Assembly (NCBI RefSeq): GCF_030272615.1
Contig: NC_081406.1
Location: 231,808,396-231,872,395 of the forward strand
From: Cryptomeria japonica
Lineage: Eukaryota; Streptophyta; Pinopsida; Cupressales; Cupressaceae
DNA length: 64,000 bases
Reading direction: 5' to 3'
Of the stretch, positions 47,642 through 58,696 are shown one piece after another. The notes below the pieces were generated by a model. It was not told where the DNA came from. It saw nothing but the letters and a program-made list of their open reading frames with translations, and did not search any database. The position numbers were made by a program, and so were the translations under genes. The stretch's first letter is position 1. Every line of letters begins with the position of its first letter.

Positions 47642-49236
47642 AAAATGGTTTTCAACATTAGGCCTTCTTCTTTGTTTTGTTATTTCACTTTTGTGACTGG
47701 AAGATTTGAAACCCTTCTAACTATAAGAAACATTATTCGATTTACCAATGGAAGCTCTCTTCGGTGTTATGGGTTGAACAACGTTAAGGTATACATATAT
47801 AGCATGGTCATTTGGGAAGGTATCGATTTCAATAAGTTCAATATTTTTCCAGTCAATAAGTTCTTGATGGACTAAGGGTAAATCGTCTTCTTGACCAGTC
47901 TCAAAGGTCTAAATGGTCATGACGTAGTTGTCAAAGTTTTCAGGTGTGTTAGTCGAGTTAAGGATATCACTCTCTTCAGGATATACTCTCTAGATCACTC
48001 TCCAATTGGCTATGGTAAAGTTAGAATGTGTAATTTGTGATTTGCCCCGAAGTGATCTATTTGCTAACATTTTTCCCTCAAATGAATGAATCATATCGAC
48101 ATGTATATCCTTTGGGTAACACACCTCTTCAGAAGATATCTCAACACTTGAGTGAGTTTCATTGCTAGCTTGTAATCTACATGTTTGGGTAGCTTCTGCT
48201 GCTTTTCTTGCCATTTCTTTTCTTCTTTCATACTCTGTTTCCTCTGGACTGATTGTTTCTTTTGTTTGTCTTGCTATTAGTTCCTCTTGGCTTCTTCCCA
48301 TTTTTCGTACTTGTTGACTCAAGATTGATTTGGATTTTGCACCATTTTTCTTTTCTAGTTTTTGACTATTGATTGCCTCTGTTACTTCTTGTTTTCTAGC
48401 ATGTTCATCTTTTTGTTTAGTGGAAGATGTTTCCTTCTTTGTAGTAACTTGCTTATTTCCTAAGCTTGTTGTATGTTCATTTTCTTCTCCTGACAAATTA
48501 GATGGTGAGATTGGACCCCACTAATAATCATATGAGTTTGTTTCAGAATCACTCTCTAAGACTACGCCGTTGTATCTAACAGGGATATTATATGGCGAGA
48601 AGAGTTTGCTAATAATTGATTAAAGTTTTGTCACCTATTATGATTCAGGTTCTGTACTTGCTTGTACTCTTTGGATTTGTTTGTAAGAAGCCTCCTCCCT
48701 TTGAATGGCGAGTTCTTGTTGTTGTTCATACTCTTCTTCCCTTTGTTTTATGACTGCTTCTTCAGCTGCTTGTTGTTGTGCCAATTCTTGTGATGATTGT
48801 TCCCTTTGTGTTGTTTTCTTGTTCTGTTGGTGATGTTGATGGTGATCTTGACTTTGTGTAGGTTGAGTATACTGGCCATACCCAAGTCCATATTTTTCGA
48901 AATCATGTTGATAGTGAGGTTGGATGGGTTATATGATGTCTTCTTGACGCTTTCCAATAGGGCCTTTTCCTTTGTATCCCATTCTTTGCATGATTCTGAA
49001 TCCATTACCATACTACTCAATGGGAATAGTGACCTCTAAAGCTGCTGCTCTGATCTCTTATTCATCTTTATATAACTAATTAAGGATGTCTTTGTCTTCA
49101 GATAATGTCCCATCTCTGACAAATGCTCCATCAAATTTTTGAAGAGATTTTTGTGGGTTTGTGATTGTGAATTTGTCGGTTTTCCACAAGATTTTGGAGA
49201 AAGTGGAAAAGTTTGTAAAGAATACTTTCCCATTCC
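47642..49236 (-). pseudogene. Linker between Tat protease and reverse transcriptase
   Basis: A charged, Lys/Glu/Gln-rich region with stops. The longest minus frame (48496-47990) reads as likely coiled coil (SGEENEHTTSLGNKQVTTKK, YERRKEMARKAAEATQ). A second (49020-48748) is Asn/His/Lys-rich. No domain is recognised. Spacers like this are usual in Tat polyproteins. Confidence 0.6.
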
Positions 49237-50247
49237 TTAATCATTCATTTTCAACTTTTTATCATTTTTTTTTAAGGTTGATGCGAATGATGTTTCTTGA
49301 GATGACACAATAGAAGAGATTGCTTCTCTATTATAAGGAATTGTTGCATCCTGAGCTAGCTTCAAATTGCTGCAATATTGAGTTGAATCTACTGAAATTG
49401 TTATCTCTTGTCCATTATAAGGAAATTTTACACATTGATGATAGGTTGATGGGATTTCTTGCATATTATGAATCCAGGGTCTTCCTAGAAGAATGTCATA
49501 GGATAAATTCAAGTCCAAGACTTGACAAATTCTATCTTTTTGAACTGGTCCTATTCTGAGTTTTAAAACCACTATTCCTTTGGAAGAACATTCTTCATCT
49601 TTTGCTTTGCTTGTTATTCTCTTTCTAGGATATACTTCATTTTTTGAAAAACCCAAATCTTTTACTAAATTGAATGCACAAATATTTAAGCCTGCTCCTC
49701 CATCTATGAGAGCACATTTGACCCGCATTTTATGAATAAGCACTTCAATGTGGAGTAGAGCATTATGAGGATGTTGCAATGATATGTCATCATGCTCCGT
49801 GAATGATAAGAAAAAAGGGGCTATGAGATGTCCCACCATGTTTTGAAATTGATCAACATCCAAATCTTTAGAGACTGTTGTTTCTAGTAGAGCTTTTTCC
49901 AATATTTCCTTATGCATTGGTGAGATTTTTAGGAGCTCTAGAATTGATATCTGCGCGGGTGTTTTCTGCAATTGATCCACTAAGTTGTACTACCTCGAGG
50001 TAGATGTTGTCTCATTTGTTACACCCAGGAATGTTACCTTAGCCTTACTCCGAGTAATAGCATGCATTGTTTCTAATGGTATTTTATCCTTAATAATGAT
50101 GATGTTTACTACGCTATCATAGGTGTGAGCATAATTTACCTTTTCTTTTCCTTTGTCATCTTGTGTATTTGAGGGTCCACCCTTTTCATAGTTAGGGAGT
50201 GGAGTTTTAAAGACTAAATGTGTTTCATTCATTTTGTGACCATCCAC
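49237..50247 (-). pseudogene. Tat aspartic protease region
   Basis: Minus strand. After the gag end, DQFQNMVGHLIAPFFLSFTE leads to the protease core VKCALIDGGAGLNICAFNLV (catalytic Asp in DGG), then VVLKLRIGPVQKDRICQVLD, and LSYDILLGRPWIHNMQ, the GRPW block that ends retroviral-type proteases of this group. A stop at about 49981 separates it from the upstream gag tail (MDGHKMNETHLVFKTP to ITRSKAKVTF). Confidence 0.88.
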
Positions 50248-51809
50248 TGTGATAACCTCATTGTCAATTAAATCTTGGATAAGATGTTTTAGCCTTTGAC
50301 AATCATTAGTTTTATGTCCCTTGTTTCTATGAAAATCATTAAAATGATTGTCATTCCACTAACTTGGTTTAATTTTGGGCTCGAAATATCTTGCTTCTAG
50401 TAATGTAATTAACTTGTTTGCAAGAAGAGTTTTTAAATCCGATTCCAATGGTTCCCCAATGTTGGTAAATTTTCTACGAGTGTTGGAAAAGAAAGGTTTT
50501 GGTTTAATATTATCTTGATTATTGACTAGTGCTCGACTTGAGAGATTGAAAATAAGTTGTTGTGGTTTAAAACCGTTGTTATCAGGTACTCCCTCATTAG
50601 CAACATTTCTATTCTTTTTCCAGAATTTTGGTTTATCATTGTTTTTGTGATTGTTGTTGTTGTTGTTATTGTTGAACTTAGAGGAATTACTTCCCTCCTT
50701 GTAGAGTTTCAATTCTCCTTTCTTGACCATATAATCCTTTATTTTTACACCATTTTCAATCATCTTTGCAAAACTAGGAGGACATTGTAACTTGAGTCTA
50801 TAACTCATTTCATTGGTAAGGTGTCAATGAAGATGTCCATTTTCTCATGATTTGGCACTGGTCTAGGGTATCTATTAAACAATTGCCTCCATCACTGTAG
50901 AAAAACCATGAAAGATTCCCTATTCTTTTGCTTGATGTTACAAAAATCCAACATTGTTATCTCATGGTGTATGTTAAATGAGTATTGTGAAATGAACTTG
51001 TTCAAAAGCTCCTCAAATGATCTAATCCTAGGTGGTAATTTAGAGAACCATTCCATTGATTGTCCACTCAAACTTCTAGGAAATAAATACATGAGATAGG
51101 TTTCATCATGTGCAAATTCCATACTCATGGTACAAAATTCCCTAATGTGATCTTGTGGATCCATTTTCCCATCATATTTATCATATTTTGGGATCTCACA
51201 ATATTGTGGGAATGGCACAATATTCAAACTCTTTTCAAAAGGATATGGACAGATATCCTCCATGGAATATCTTTTAGCACTTGTTCCATTTTGCATATCC
51301 TATATCTATTGTTGCAAAGTTTGCATCTGTTGAGTGAGAGTTAAAAGAGGATTATCAACATAGGTTATCCTTGTATCCCCATGAGTTATTGTGTCACCAT
51401 GATCCCTTCTCATTTCATCTTGGTTCCCTGTGGTAACATCATAGTTTTTAGTTGTATCATCAGTGTCCACTTTGGTATCATTATTCACCCGATTTATGTT
51501 GTTGTCATCTTGGTCATTGTTGTGTTGAGTACGACTTGATTCAACTCTTTGTCTCAAGACTTCTAGATCAAAACTTTGAGGTAATTTAGCCCTCGATCTT
51601 GCCAACATCAAGAAATATTTTTGTTTTTGGGTTTCTAACATTATTTCCATTAGTTTGTCAAATTTAGGATCTTGTTGAATTTCTCTAATGGTTACATTAA
51701 TTTATTTCTCTTCTTTATATGTGTGTTCAAATTGATGGTAAGTAGGATTTTCCTCCTCCATTTGTTGTCCTTTCAATTTCTCATGTTGAGCTCTAGTCCA
51801 AACCGACAT
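50248..51809 (-). pseudogene. Tat gag
   Basis: Minus strand, likely start MSVWTRAQHEKLKGQQME at 51809. A stop lies near 51700, then an acidic Asn/Asp-rich N-terminal part. The Gag core is IPKYDKYDGKMDPQDHIREF, LMYLFPRSLSGQSMEWFSKL, PPRIRSFEELLNKFISQYSF, after a shift MSYRLKLQCPPSFAKMIENG. It ends with a degenerate zinc finger, FHRNKGHKTNDCQRLKHLI. At least two stops and one frameshift. A CAA/CAAT-like (AAC)n stretch encodes an Asn run near 50650. Confidence 0.88.
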
Positions 51810-52529
51810 TAAATGTTTTGATTTTTTAGATGTGTCTTAATAGGTGATCAATTGTTCAGGTAAATATGCTAAGTTGATTCTGCCACCTCTATTGATTTCT
51901 TGTGATAATCCTTATCTTTGTTGTAAAGCACACATTCTCAAAGGTTCTTCATCAAACTCATTTCCATGGCCGCGTAGGTATGCACAATAGCGGTGTAAAA
52001 ATATGTGATGTTTCAACAGAAGTTTGTGGTTTATGTATATAAACTTTCTCTTTTTCAAGAGTTCTTTATAACTATGTTTCCTCTTTTTGAGACGACACGA
52101 AATGGCCATACAGGTATGTGATAACTTGCAAGTTTTTGATCCTAATGATAGTGCAAATTTTGTGAAATTTTAATATAACCAAGTTCAAAGAGGAACGATA
52201 TATCCATGCAAAGAACAACGTTAATCTGATCAAGATTTGTAGTTTTGTGATAAAGGATGATAAATCCTGACAAGAAACTATGTTTGTAAGATCAGTTTAT
52301 CAAAGATAAGTGATTATGCACTTTGAAATGTTGGATCTAAAACTTGTTGAGATGAATACTTGTAAAAACCTTAAGTGTGATCTAGCTTTATGTGCAAAAT
52401 GTTGAAGAACCCTGTTTGTTTGACTAACTATGAAGTCTGTGATGGTCAAAATGAGATCTTCTTGAAAATGGGTATCAAAATTTGTTTTCAAAATTTTCTG
52501 GTGACTAGTAGAAGTGCTCGCTGTTGTAA

Positions 52530-52800
52530 ATGTGCTATAACAGATGCGCTAAATGTTTTGGCAAATGCGCTACAAGATTTCATAAATGTGGTAGACTGTG
52601 ATTCAAATGCGAAACTTTTTTTTCACATGCGCTACCAACTTTTGCAAATGTGCTAATGTTTAACAGATGCGCTATAGGTTATCACAAACGCATTAAAAAT
52701 TTTGGTAGATGTGCTACAGTATTACTCAAATGGGCTATAGATTTTTTTAAATGCAGTTTTCTGTGTTGTAAATGCGTGATTCTGCGTTTTAAATGCGCGA
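52530..52800 (-). repeat. 21-bp phased array, Tat leader, gag-proximal
   Basis: On the + strand ATGCGCTA-type words begin at 52530, 52544, 52565, 52586, 52607, 52627, 52648, 52667, 52688, 52709, 52730, 52751, 52772 and 52793. Nine of thirteen steps are exactly 21 bp; the others are 14, 20, 19 and 21 after a T-run. On the minus (sense) strand the motif reads TAGCGCATTTG, the same orientation relative to the LTR as in the non-autonomous element. It lies about 0.7 kb upstream of gag. Confidence 0.9.
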
Positions 52801-52809
52801 CTCTGTGCT

Positions 52810-53825
52810 CTTCCAACAAGTTTTCCAATTTTCTGCTATTTTTAAAAGGGATGATTTTATGTCTTTAATTGAGAATGTAACACAAACACAACATACACAA
52901 TGTTTGGAAAATAAAAATGCAAAGAAAAGAACAATTCTTATGGCAGGCTAGGACAATAGTTGTTGAATCTCACTTGGGTTTCCCTGAGGCTACGCTTAAT
53001 CAAAGCAGATACTTAGATGCTTGAATCCATTGACTCCACTCCATGACACTCATTTCTCTGGGGCAACCAAGCGTCAGTTCCCATGAAAACTCCTCATGGC
53101 AAACTTCACATCTATACTAAGAACCATATGTGTGTGAGTCTCATCAGAGGTCCGACCTCTTGTACCAACAACTAGAAGGATTTTGGCTTCTATACAAGAG
53201 AGTTTTTAGTTAGGGCATCTAGTTGAGTGGCCATACATGTGGTGTGTTACGCTCCATTAAGGAAGGCCTCCTAGCCTATAGAAGTTGAGCTCTATAGGGT
53301 TTATAGGGAGTCATAATGTTGGTATGAACTAATCAACACTTATTGCCTGTAAATTTCAGTACAAACACAATTTATTTATAGTGGTTCGGAAGAGCTTGGC
53401 TTTAGCTCGTTACCACTTGGGTCATTCCCTCTCACTGGCCCTATTGGCAACACAAAAGGCAGGCCCTCTAAAGGTTATACATTAAAAATGGGTCTGGTTT
53501 TCTAATCACCTAGTTAAGGTGAGAGCATACTAACCTACCACTTTGCAATCATAGTAAACAAGAGATGATTTAACCTCCTAAATTAGTCTAAGTGCAACTA
53601 CTCTAAAAAGACAAAGATGCAAATTGCATGCTGTAAATTAACCACCTATTTAAGCTATGTGAAGCAAAAATGACCAATTTACTAAGCCCTTAATTAATCT
53701 AGATGTGTAAATACATGAAAAACACCTACAAAACCACTAGTTATCTATTTGAAATGTTTTGTCTTCGACGGTTGACAAGCTGCAAATGTTAGACAACCAT
53801 TATAAAAATCTGCAATTTGATAGAA
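52810..53825 (-). other. Tat leader segment between the two phased arrays
   Basis: About 1 kb with no coding I can support. It separates the two 21-bp arrays just as 24700-26690 does in the non-autonomous element, although I see no clear sequence match between the two segments. Confidence 0.5.
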
Positions 53826-53829
53826 ACAA

Positions 53830-54080
53830 ATGTGCTATGACAATGAATGCACTAAAACTAACTGTAAATGAACTACCTAAATTAACAAATGCGCTACCTT
53901 GTTATGCAAATGAGTTAAACTGCGTTCTATATGCGTTAAAACCTAACAAATGCATTATTAAACCTAACAAATGCATTATTAAACCTAACAAATGCACTAC
54001 CAAGTATTGCAAATGTGCTACATGAAGAAACAAATATTCTAAAAGGCATTACAAATGCATTAAAAGTTAAACAAATGCAC
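53830..54080 (-). repeat. 21-bp phased array, Tat leader, PBS-proximal
   Basis: ATGYGCTA/ATGCATTA-type words start at 53830, 53847, 53868, 53889, 53910, 53931, 53950, 53971, 53992, 54013, 54034, 54055 and 54075. Nine of twelve steps are 21 bp. Most GCGC cores have changed to GCAC, GTGC or GCAT, but the phase persists. The array ends about 54 bp from the PBS. Confidence 0.9.
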
Positions 54081-54133
54081 TGCACTGCTAAAACTACGAG
54101 AATGAAAGACATAAGATAGAAAGTGAGGCCTAA

Positions 54134-54151
54134 GCCCCACGGTGGGCGCCA
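54134..54151 (-). promoter_or_regulatory. Primer-binding site of the Tat element
   Basis: On the minus strand it reads TGGCGCCCACCGTGGGGC, three bases after the LTR end. It is identical to 24179-24196. Confidence 0.92.
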
Positions 54152-54154
54152 AAA

Positions 54155-55257
54155 TGTGTAACCTAGAAATATTTAAAGAATGAACCTACAAGATTTGTTA
54201 GTTTCACAATAATGTAAACCTAGAGGAAACTCCAAAATTACCAATGAAACATTTAAAAGAGAAATACTTAAAATAGTAAACCTCCCCTTGCTATCTCATT
54301 GCGTCATATCATCTTTGATCTTGTTACAAATGTTGCTCTCAGACACTGGTTGTAGCTTCCAAGATGACAAATGATGATGGACTCTTGATAACTGGATGTT
54401 GTGTACAAAGATAAATATGCAACTATATGAAATATTAAACTAAAAGCCAAAGGCACACTATAAATTTCTAAAATGCTTGGATGCTCAAAACTCATGTGAA
54501 TGCAAGATAACTACTATATCCAAATTGCTAAGGAAATGCTCTTTTTATAGATTTTCATAAGAAAATTCCCATGTGGTAGAGATCAATGGTTGAGATTGAA
54601 TCATGTAAGATTGATGGCTATGAAGGATTAGTTGGAATGTGAGAGAAAAAGGGGGAAGATGTTCCTCCTACACATGCGGGGTAGAGGAAAAGGTGGAGGA
54701 GGAGTCCAAGTTGCAAGATACTCACCTTGACTGAAGATGAAGACTAGAGGAATATAGTATGGTTGGAGGAGATTTAGGAAATGTGGGACAAGTGGAAGTT
54801 GACTAGGATGATGTGGACACAACCTCCTCTAAAGATGTAGGAGTGATTGAGAGAATATAGGGAAGTTGAAAAATAAGTGTACGTACAGATTCTTTCAATT
54901 TGAAAATGGAAGTTAGAGTTTAATATGGCTAATTAATAATTTGTTTAGCCACATGAAATGAGTTGGCAAGATTGAGTGATGTGGAGATGAAGTGAGGTGG
55001 AAAAGGAGATTAAATAATTATAGAACTATTTAATTAATGGAGACTTTAGAAGAATGCATAATGCATGATTAAATATTAAATATTTAATAAGATTTATATT
55101 GGAGTGCATGATTAAATATTAAATATTTAATAAGATTTATATTGAAGAAAGACTAAATGAATTAAACTTTTCAATTTAATTATTTAATAGGAGAATAATC
55201 ATTAAATAAATAATAAATATTTATTTAATTAATCATAGCCATTTTTGAGTGTATACA
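54155..55257 (-). repeat. 5' LTR of the Tat element
   Basis: 1103 bp, minus-strand ends TGTATACACTC and GGTTACACA. The TATA box TATAAAAAG is at 54549-54541 on the minus strand. It contains a local duplication of about 50 bp near 55060-55140 (GCATGATTAAATATTAAATA twice) that is absent from the 3' LTR. Confidence 0.92.
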
Positions 55258-57190
55258 AATATACTCCATGTGTTTGTGCAAATCCTTTGGCAAATAATGT
55301 TTCCTTGTATCTTTCATAGAACCATCAACATGATACTTCACCTTATAGATCCGTTTGACACCAATTACTTGTTTGTCCTTAGTAAGTTGCACTAACTCCC
55401 ATACATTATTTTTTTCAAATGCATGTATCTCTTCATTCATAGAATCAATCCATACTTGTTCTTTAAATTATTCTTCATACATAGAAGGTTCAAACAAAAT
55501 TGACAATTGGATTCATATTAGAGATCCTTTGATAAATCTCATTCAAAATTCGTTCCTTTCATGAAGAGCTTGGAGTTGATGTTGGACTTGAAGTATCACT
55601 TGAAGGTGTGCTTTTTTGATAACCTGGTGGACTTGATATTGGAGGGCCCAAGCTTGAGCTATCATTTGAGCTTAAAATTCCATTCAAGCTTGTGGGGAGA
55701 GGAGTTCAACTCGATCATTTTGAATATCCATGATGGGTGGTGTGGTTTGTTGGACACCTTTTTCCCATTGCCTTACTCCCCCCTTCATCAAAAACCACAT
55801 CTCGACCAATGATAATTATATCCTTTAATTGCATTAGAATATCCCACAAGGATACAAAGTTGGGAATTTGCATCCAACTTCATTTGCTTTTGATGTAGAA
55901 CATGACCATATGCAAGACATCCAAATACACAAAATTGAGCCACTGAAGGCTTGCAATCACTCCAAGCATCCTTTGGAGTGATATTCCTAAGCAACTTGGT
56001 AGGTCTTCTATTTAAAATGTATAATGCTATGGCTACAACTATTCCCCAATATCAGTTGGGAAGATTTTTGGATTGTATCATGCTTCATGCCATTTCCATA
56101 ATGGTGCAATTTTTCCTTTTTGTGACACCATTTAGATGGGGGGTGTAGGCTACAATTAGTTGTCTCTTAATGTTATTAGAGCTATAAAAATTACCGAATT
56201 ATTTTGAAATAAATTCAATTGCCCTCTATCAATTCTAAGTATTTTGAGAAAATACCCACTCTACTTTTTTTTGTCAAAACGCAAAGTCCTTGAAGCATTC
56301 AAAAGGTCTAGATTTTTTCTTGAGAAAATAAACCCATGTGTGGTATTATGAGAAATCATCAATTTAAAAAAAATATAGACTCTTACCTAAGAACTCCTCT
56401 TGCATGTCATCGTAAATATCAGCATGCACAAGCTTTACAAGAGATTTTGGCCTCCATGATTTGTTCACTAGGAAGCTATCTCGATGTTTCTTGCCAAGGG
56501 AACACTTTGAGAACACTTCTCCTTTTTCCTAAATTGTTAGAAGTCCTCTCACCATATTCTTCTTCTAAAGCCAACTTAGTTGCTGGAAACTAGATGACCA
56601 TATCGTCAGAGCCATAACCATGAATCTCCTGCAGTTGCCTTGAGAGCATGCATCCTAGTAGAAACCAATGTGAGAGGAAAAAACCTATTCTTTGTCATAC
56701 AAGCCCTTGCTACAAGATGATGGTTAGCTAATTTATCAAATATTTTTCAACACTTATCTTCAAACACAACTTTATAATTTTTTTCTAGAATTTGTCCAAC
56801 ACAAGAGATTATGTTGTAACTTTGACACATGGAAAACATCATAAATTAGATTAGTATCTCCTTGCTTAGTTTTGACTATAAGGGTACCTTTTCCCATTAC
56901 ATCAACCTTTTTATCATCTCCAAATATGATTTCACTTCTCATAGAGTCATCTAAATTGACAAATAGATCAGATTTACCTATCGTATGATGTATGCACCCG
57001 CTATCTAGGAACCACACATCTTTTTGAGGTCCATTTTCCAAAATTCATGTGAAGAATGTGGAGTACTTTGTTACTTCGAAGGATTTCTAAATATAGTTGG
57101 CTCTTGATTTATTCAAATTAGATTTCTTCTTTTGACATTCTAGTGCAAGAGCACCTAATAGGTCCTCATGGCACAATGAGGTCAAGTTGG
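55258..57190 (-). pseudogene. Old Copia element, 5' part (gag end, protease, integrase, RT start)
   Basis: Right half of the Copia split by the Tat element. Reading down the minus strand there is a zinc-knuckle relic, ALECQKKKSNLNKSRANY (about 57150), then the protease VWFLDSGCIHHTIGKSDLFV with an intact DSG (57041-56772). The integrase N-terminus KGEVFSKCSLGKKHRDSFLV and SWRPKSLVKLVHADIY follows (56600-56336). Next are NGVTKRKNCTIMEMA, where the usual catalytic Glu of ERKN is lost, and DAWSDCKPSVAQFCVFGCLA (55994-55788). The RT start VWELVQLTKDKQVIGVKRIY comes last (55440-55258). It is cut off about 57190, so gag proper and the 5' LTR are missing. Confidence 0.87.
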
Positions 57191-58690
57191 CAAAAAGAAA
57201 ATGATTTTGTGTTTATTCTATGTAATAATGTCAATGATGACCATTTATGATGTAATAAGTGTCTATGAGTCCCTTTGTTAAGGTTTTGAGTCCCAAAGTT
57301 CTAATGTTGACAATATTGTCATAAGTTGTCAATATGGTGCAAATATGTGAAAATGAGTAATGTAAGGGAATTTATGATGTAAAAGGGTTTATTTGATTTA
57401 TTTGGACCTATTTGAATCATTATTGGGTCATGGAAGTCATAGATAGGGTCTATGTTCAATTTGGAGCAAAAATTGTCAAAGTTGACAACAATGGTTAAGC
57501 AACTTTTGAGTTTGTAAGGGGTAATTAGACAAGGATTGCCCCAAATAGGTTATGAGGGTGGGGGTGAACTCACAATAATGGTTCCCACTTTTTTGCCACT
57601 TTTAACACTGAGATGTACATTTTTAAAATAATCTTCAACTTCCGAGAACTATAACTTTTAAACTATTAAAAATTTGAAGATGATGTAAATTAGTGATTTG
57701 TAGCATGTTGTTTGTAGATTCTATATACATTTTTTTCAAATTTTTTTGAAGTATTTTAAATTTTATTTTCCATCTCCCTCAAAAAGTAGTTTTTTACAAC
57801 AAACTACATTTTTTAAGAGTGACGTGCCTCCCGAAACACATAACTTTTTTTCTATAAATGATAAAAACTCAATTCTTTCGAATTTTGGTTTGTAACATCA
57901 ATATCCAGGGCTTGCATTTGGTTTGATAGTGATATGTTCAAAATTTTTCATTTTATAAAGTTTTGAAGTCTGACCAGTCATAATTCAGACATAGGTTTAA
58001 GTTTGAACACATAACTTGTTCTATATATATATCAAAATTCAATATTTTTTTTGTTAGAAAGAAGACATCAATAACAGGGGCTTAGATATTTTTCAGATTT
58101 TTTTAGAATTAGTTTCTTATTTTTCCCAATGCGTTGAACAGAGAAGTTCATGTTCGGTGAAAAACCAATTTTTCATAAAATTAAAAAACAACATAATAAA
58201 TTCAAAATATAACAAAATTATACTCATTGGAAAGATTTCTCCGAGTACTACCATCTAATATTTTTGGGTTATCAAGATTATTTCATTCATGCTTTGATCC
58301 AGAGCTCCAAAGTCATAAATTCTTCAAAACTCTGAAATTTTTTGGGAGAAACCTCTAACAGGAAGGTTCGAATGAACAATACGTCGATCGAATTGGTTCG
58401 CTCGAACCATGAGGGGTTCAAGTGAACCCCCATTTGCTCGAACCCATGGGCTTAATTTTGGCCCATAATTTTTGGTAACGGTCAGGTTCGAACGAACCCG
58501 ACCATTTTTAACTGTTGAGTTTCATTCGAACTCTAGCCGACGCAATTTTTTTATTTTTATTTGTGGAGTTGTATAAATGTCCATTATTTTTTTCATTTTT
58601 TATCACACAAATGATTAAAATAATTCGCATTTTTGGATGAGAGAAGACATTTGAAAATTATTTTGAGGGCAATAATTTGAAGGTTTTTTT
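57191..58690. other. Non-coding region upstream of the transposase-like gene
   Basis: No coding is seen. It is AT-rich with many T runs. Repeated phrases such as AAACACATAACTTTTTTTC and TTGAACACATAACTTG suggest diverged internal repeats. Near its right end (58360-58530) lies a cluster of GGTTCGAA/TTCGAACC words, several palindromic. It could be the 5' terminal part of the transposon whose gene follows. No terminal inverted repeat was identified. Confidence 0.4.
58364..58525. repeat. Cluster of GTTCGAAC palindromic motifs
   Basis: Within about 160 bp: AGGTTCGAATGAAC, TTGGTTCGCTCGAACC, GGGGTTCAAGTGAACCCC, GCTCGAACCC, AGGTTCGAACGAACCC and TTCATTCGAACTC. Two are near-perfect inverted repeats. 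The unit is about 12 bp and recurs at irregular spacing about 200 bp before the first exon of the transposase-like gene. Confidence 0.8.
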
Positions 58691-58696
58691 AATAGC

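Larger units (their letters stand above)
18589..55257 (-). mobile_element. Tat-lineage Ty3/Gypsy retrotransposon (host of nested insertions)
   Basis: A minus-strand LTR element. Its 5' LTR is 54155-55257, PBS 54151-54134, gag near 51809-50248, then protease, reverse transcriptase, RNase H, a second RNase H and integrase down to 44226. An antisense plant-mobile-domain ORF follows, then a polypurine tract (19690-19677) and the 3' LTR (19676-18589). The gag-PR-RT-RH-aRH-IN order and the second RNase H mark the Tat clade. It is interrupted between 44226 and 19690 by the plus-strand Copia at 19892-39367. Without that Copia and its contents the element is about 17 kb. All genes carry stops or shifts, so it is inactive. 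The LTR pair differs at roughly one base in ten by eye. Confidence 0.9.
18584..55262. other. Target duplication of the Tat insertion (18584-18588 / 55258-55262)
   Basis: The five bases left of the Tat element are AAAAT and those to its right are AATAT, so four of five match. If one copy is removed, the Copia frame across the joint reads VYYSK on the minus strand, continuing 'KGFAQTHG' from the right flank into the 'ARFDTIK' block of the left flank. A one-base deletion a few codons later accounts for the remaining shift. This confirms that the two flanks were once one Copia polyprotein. Confidence 0.85.
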
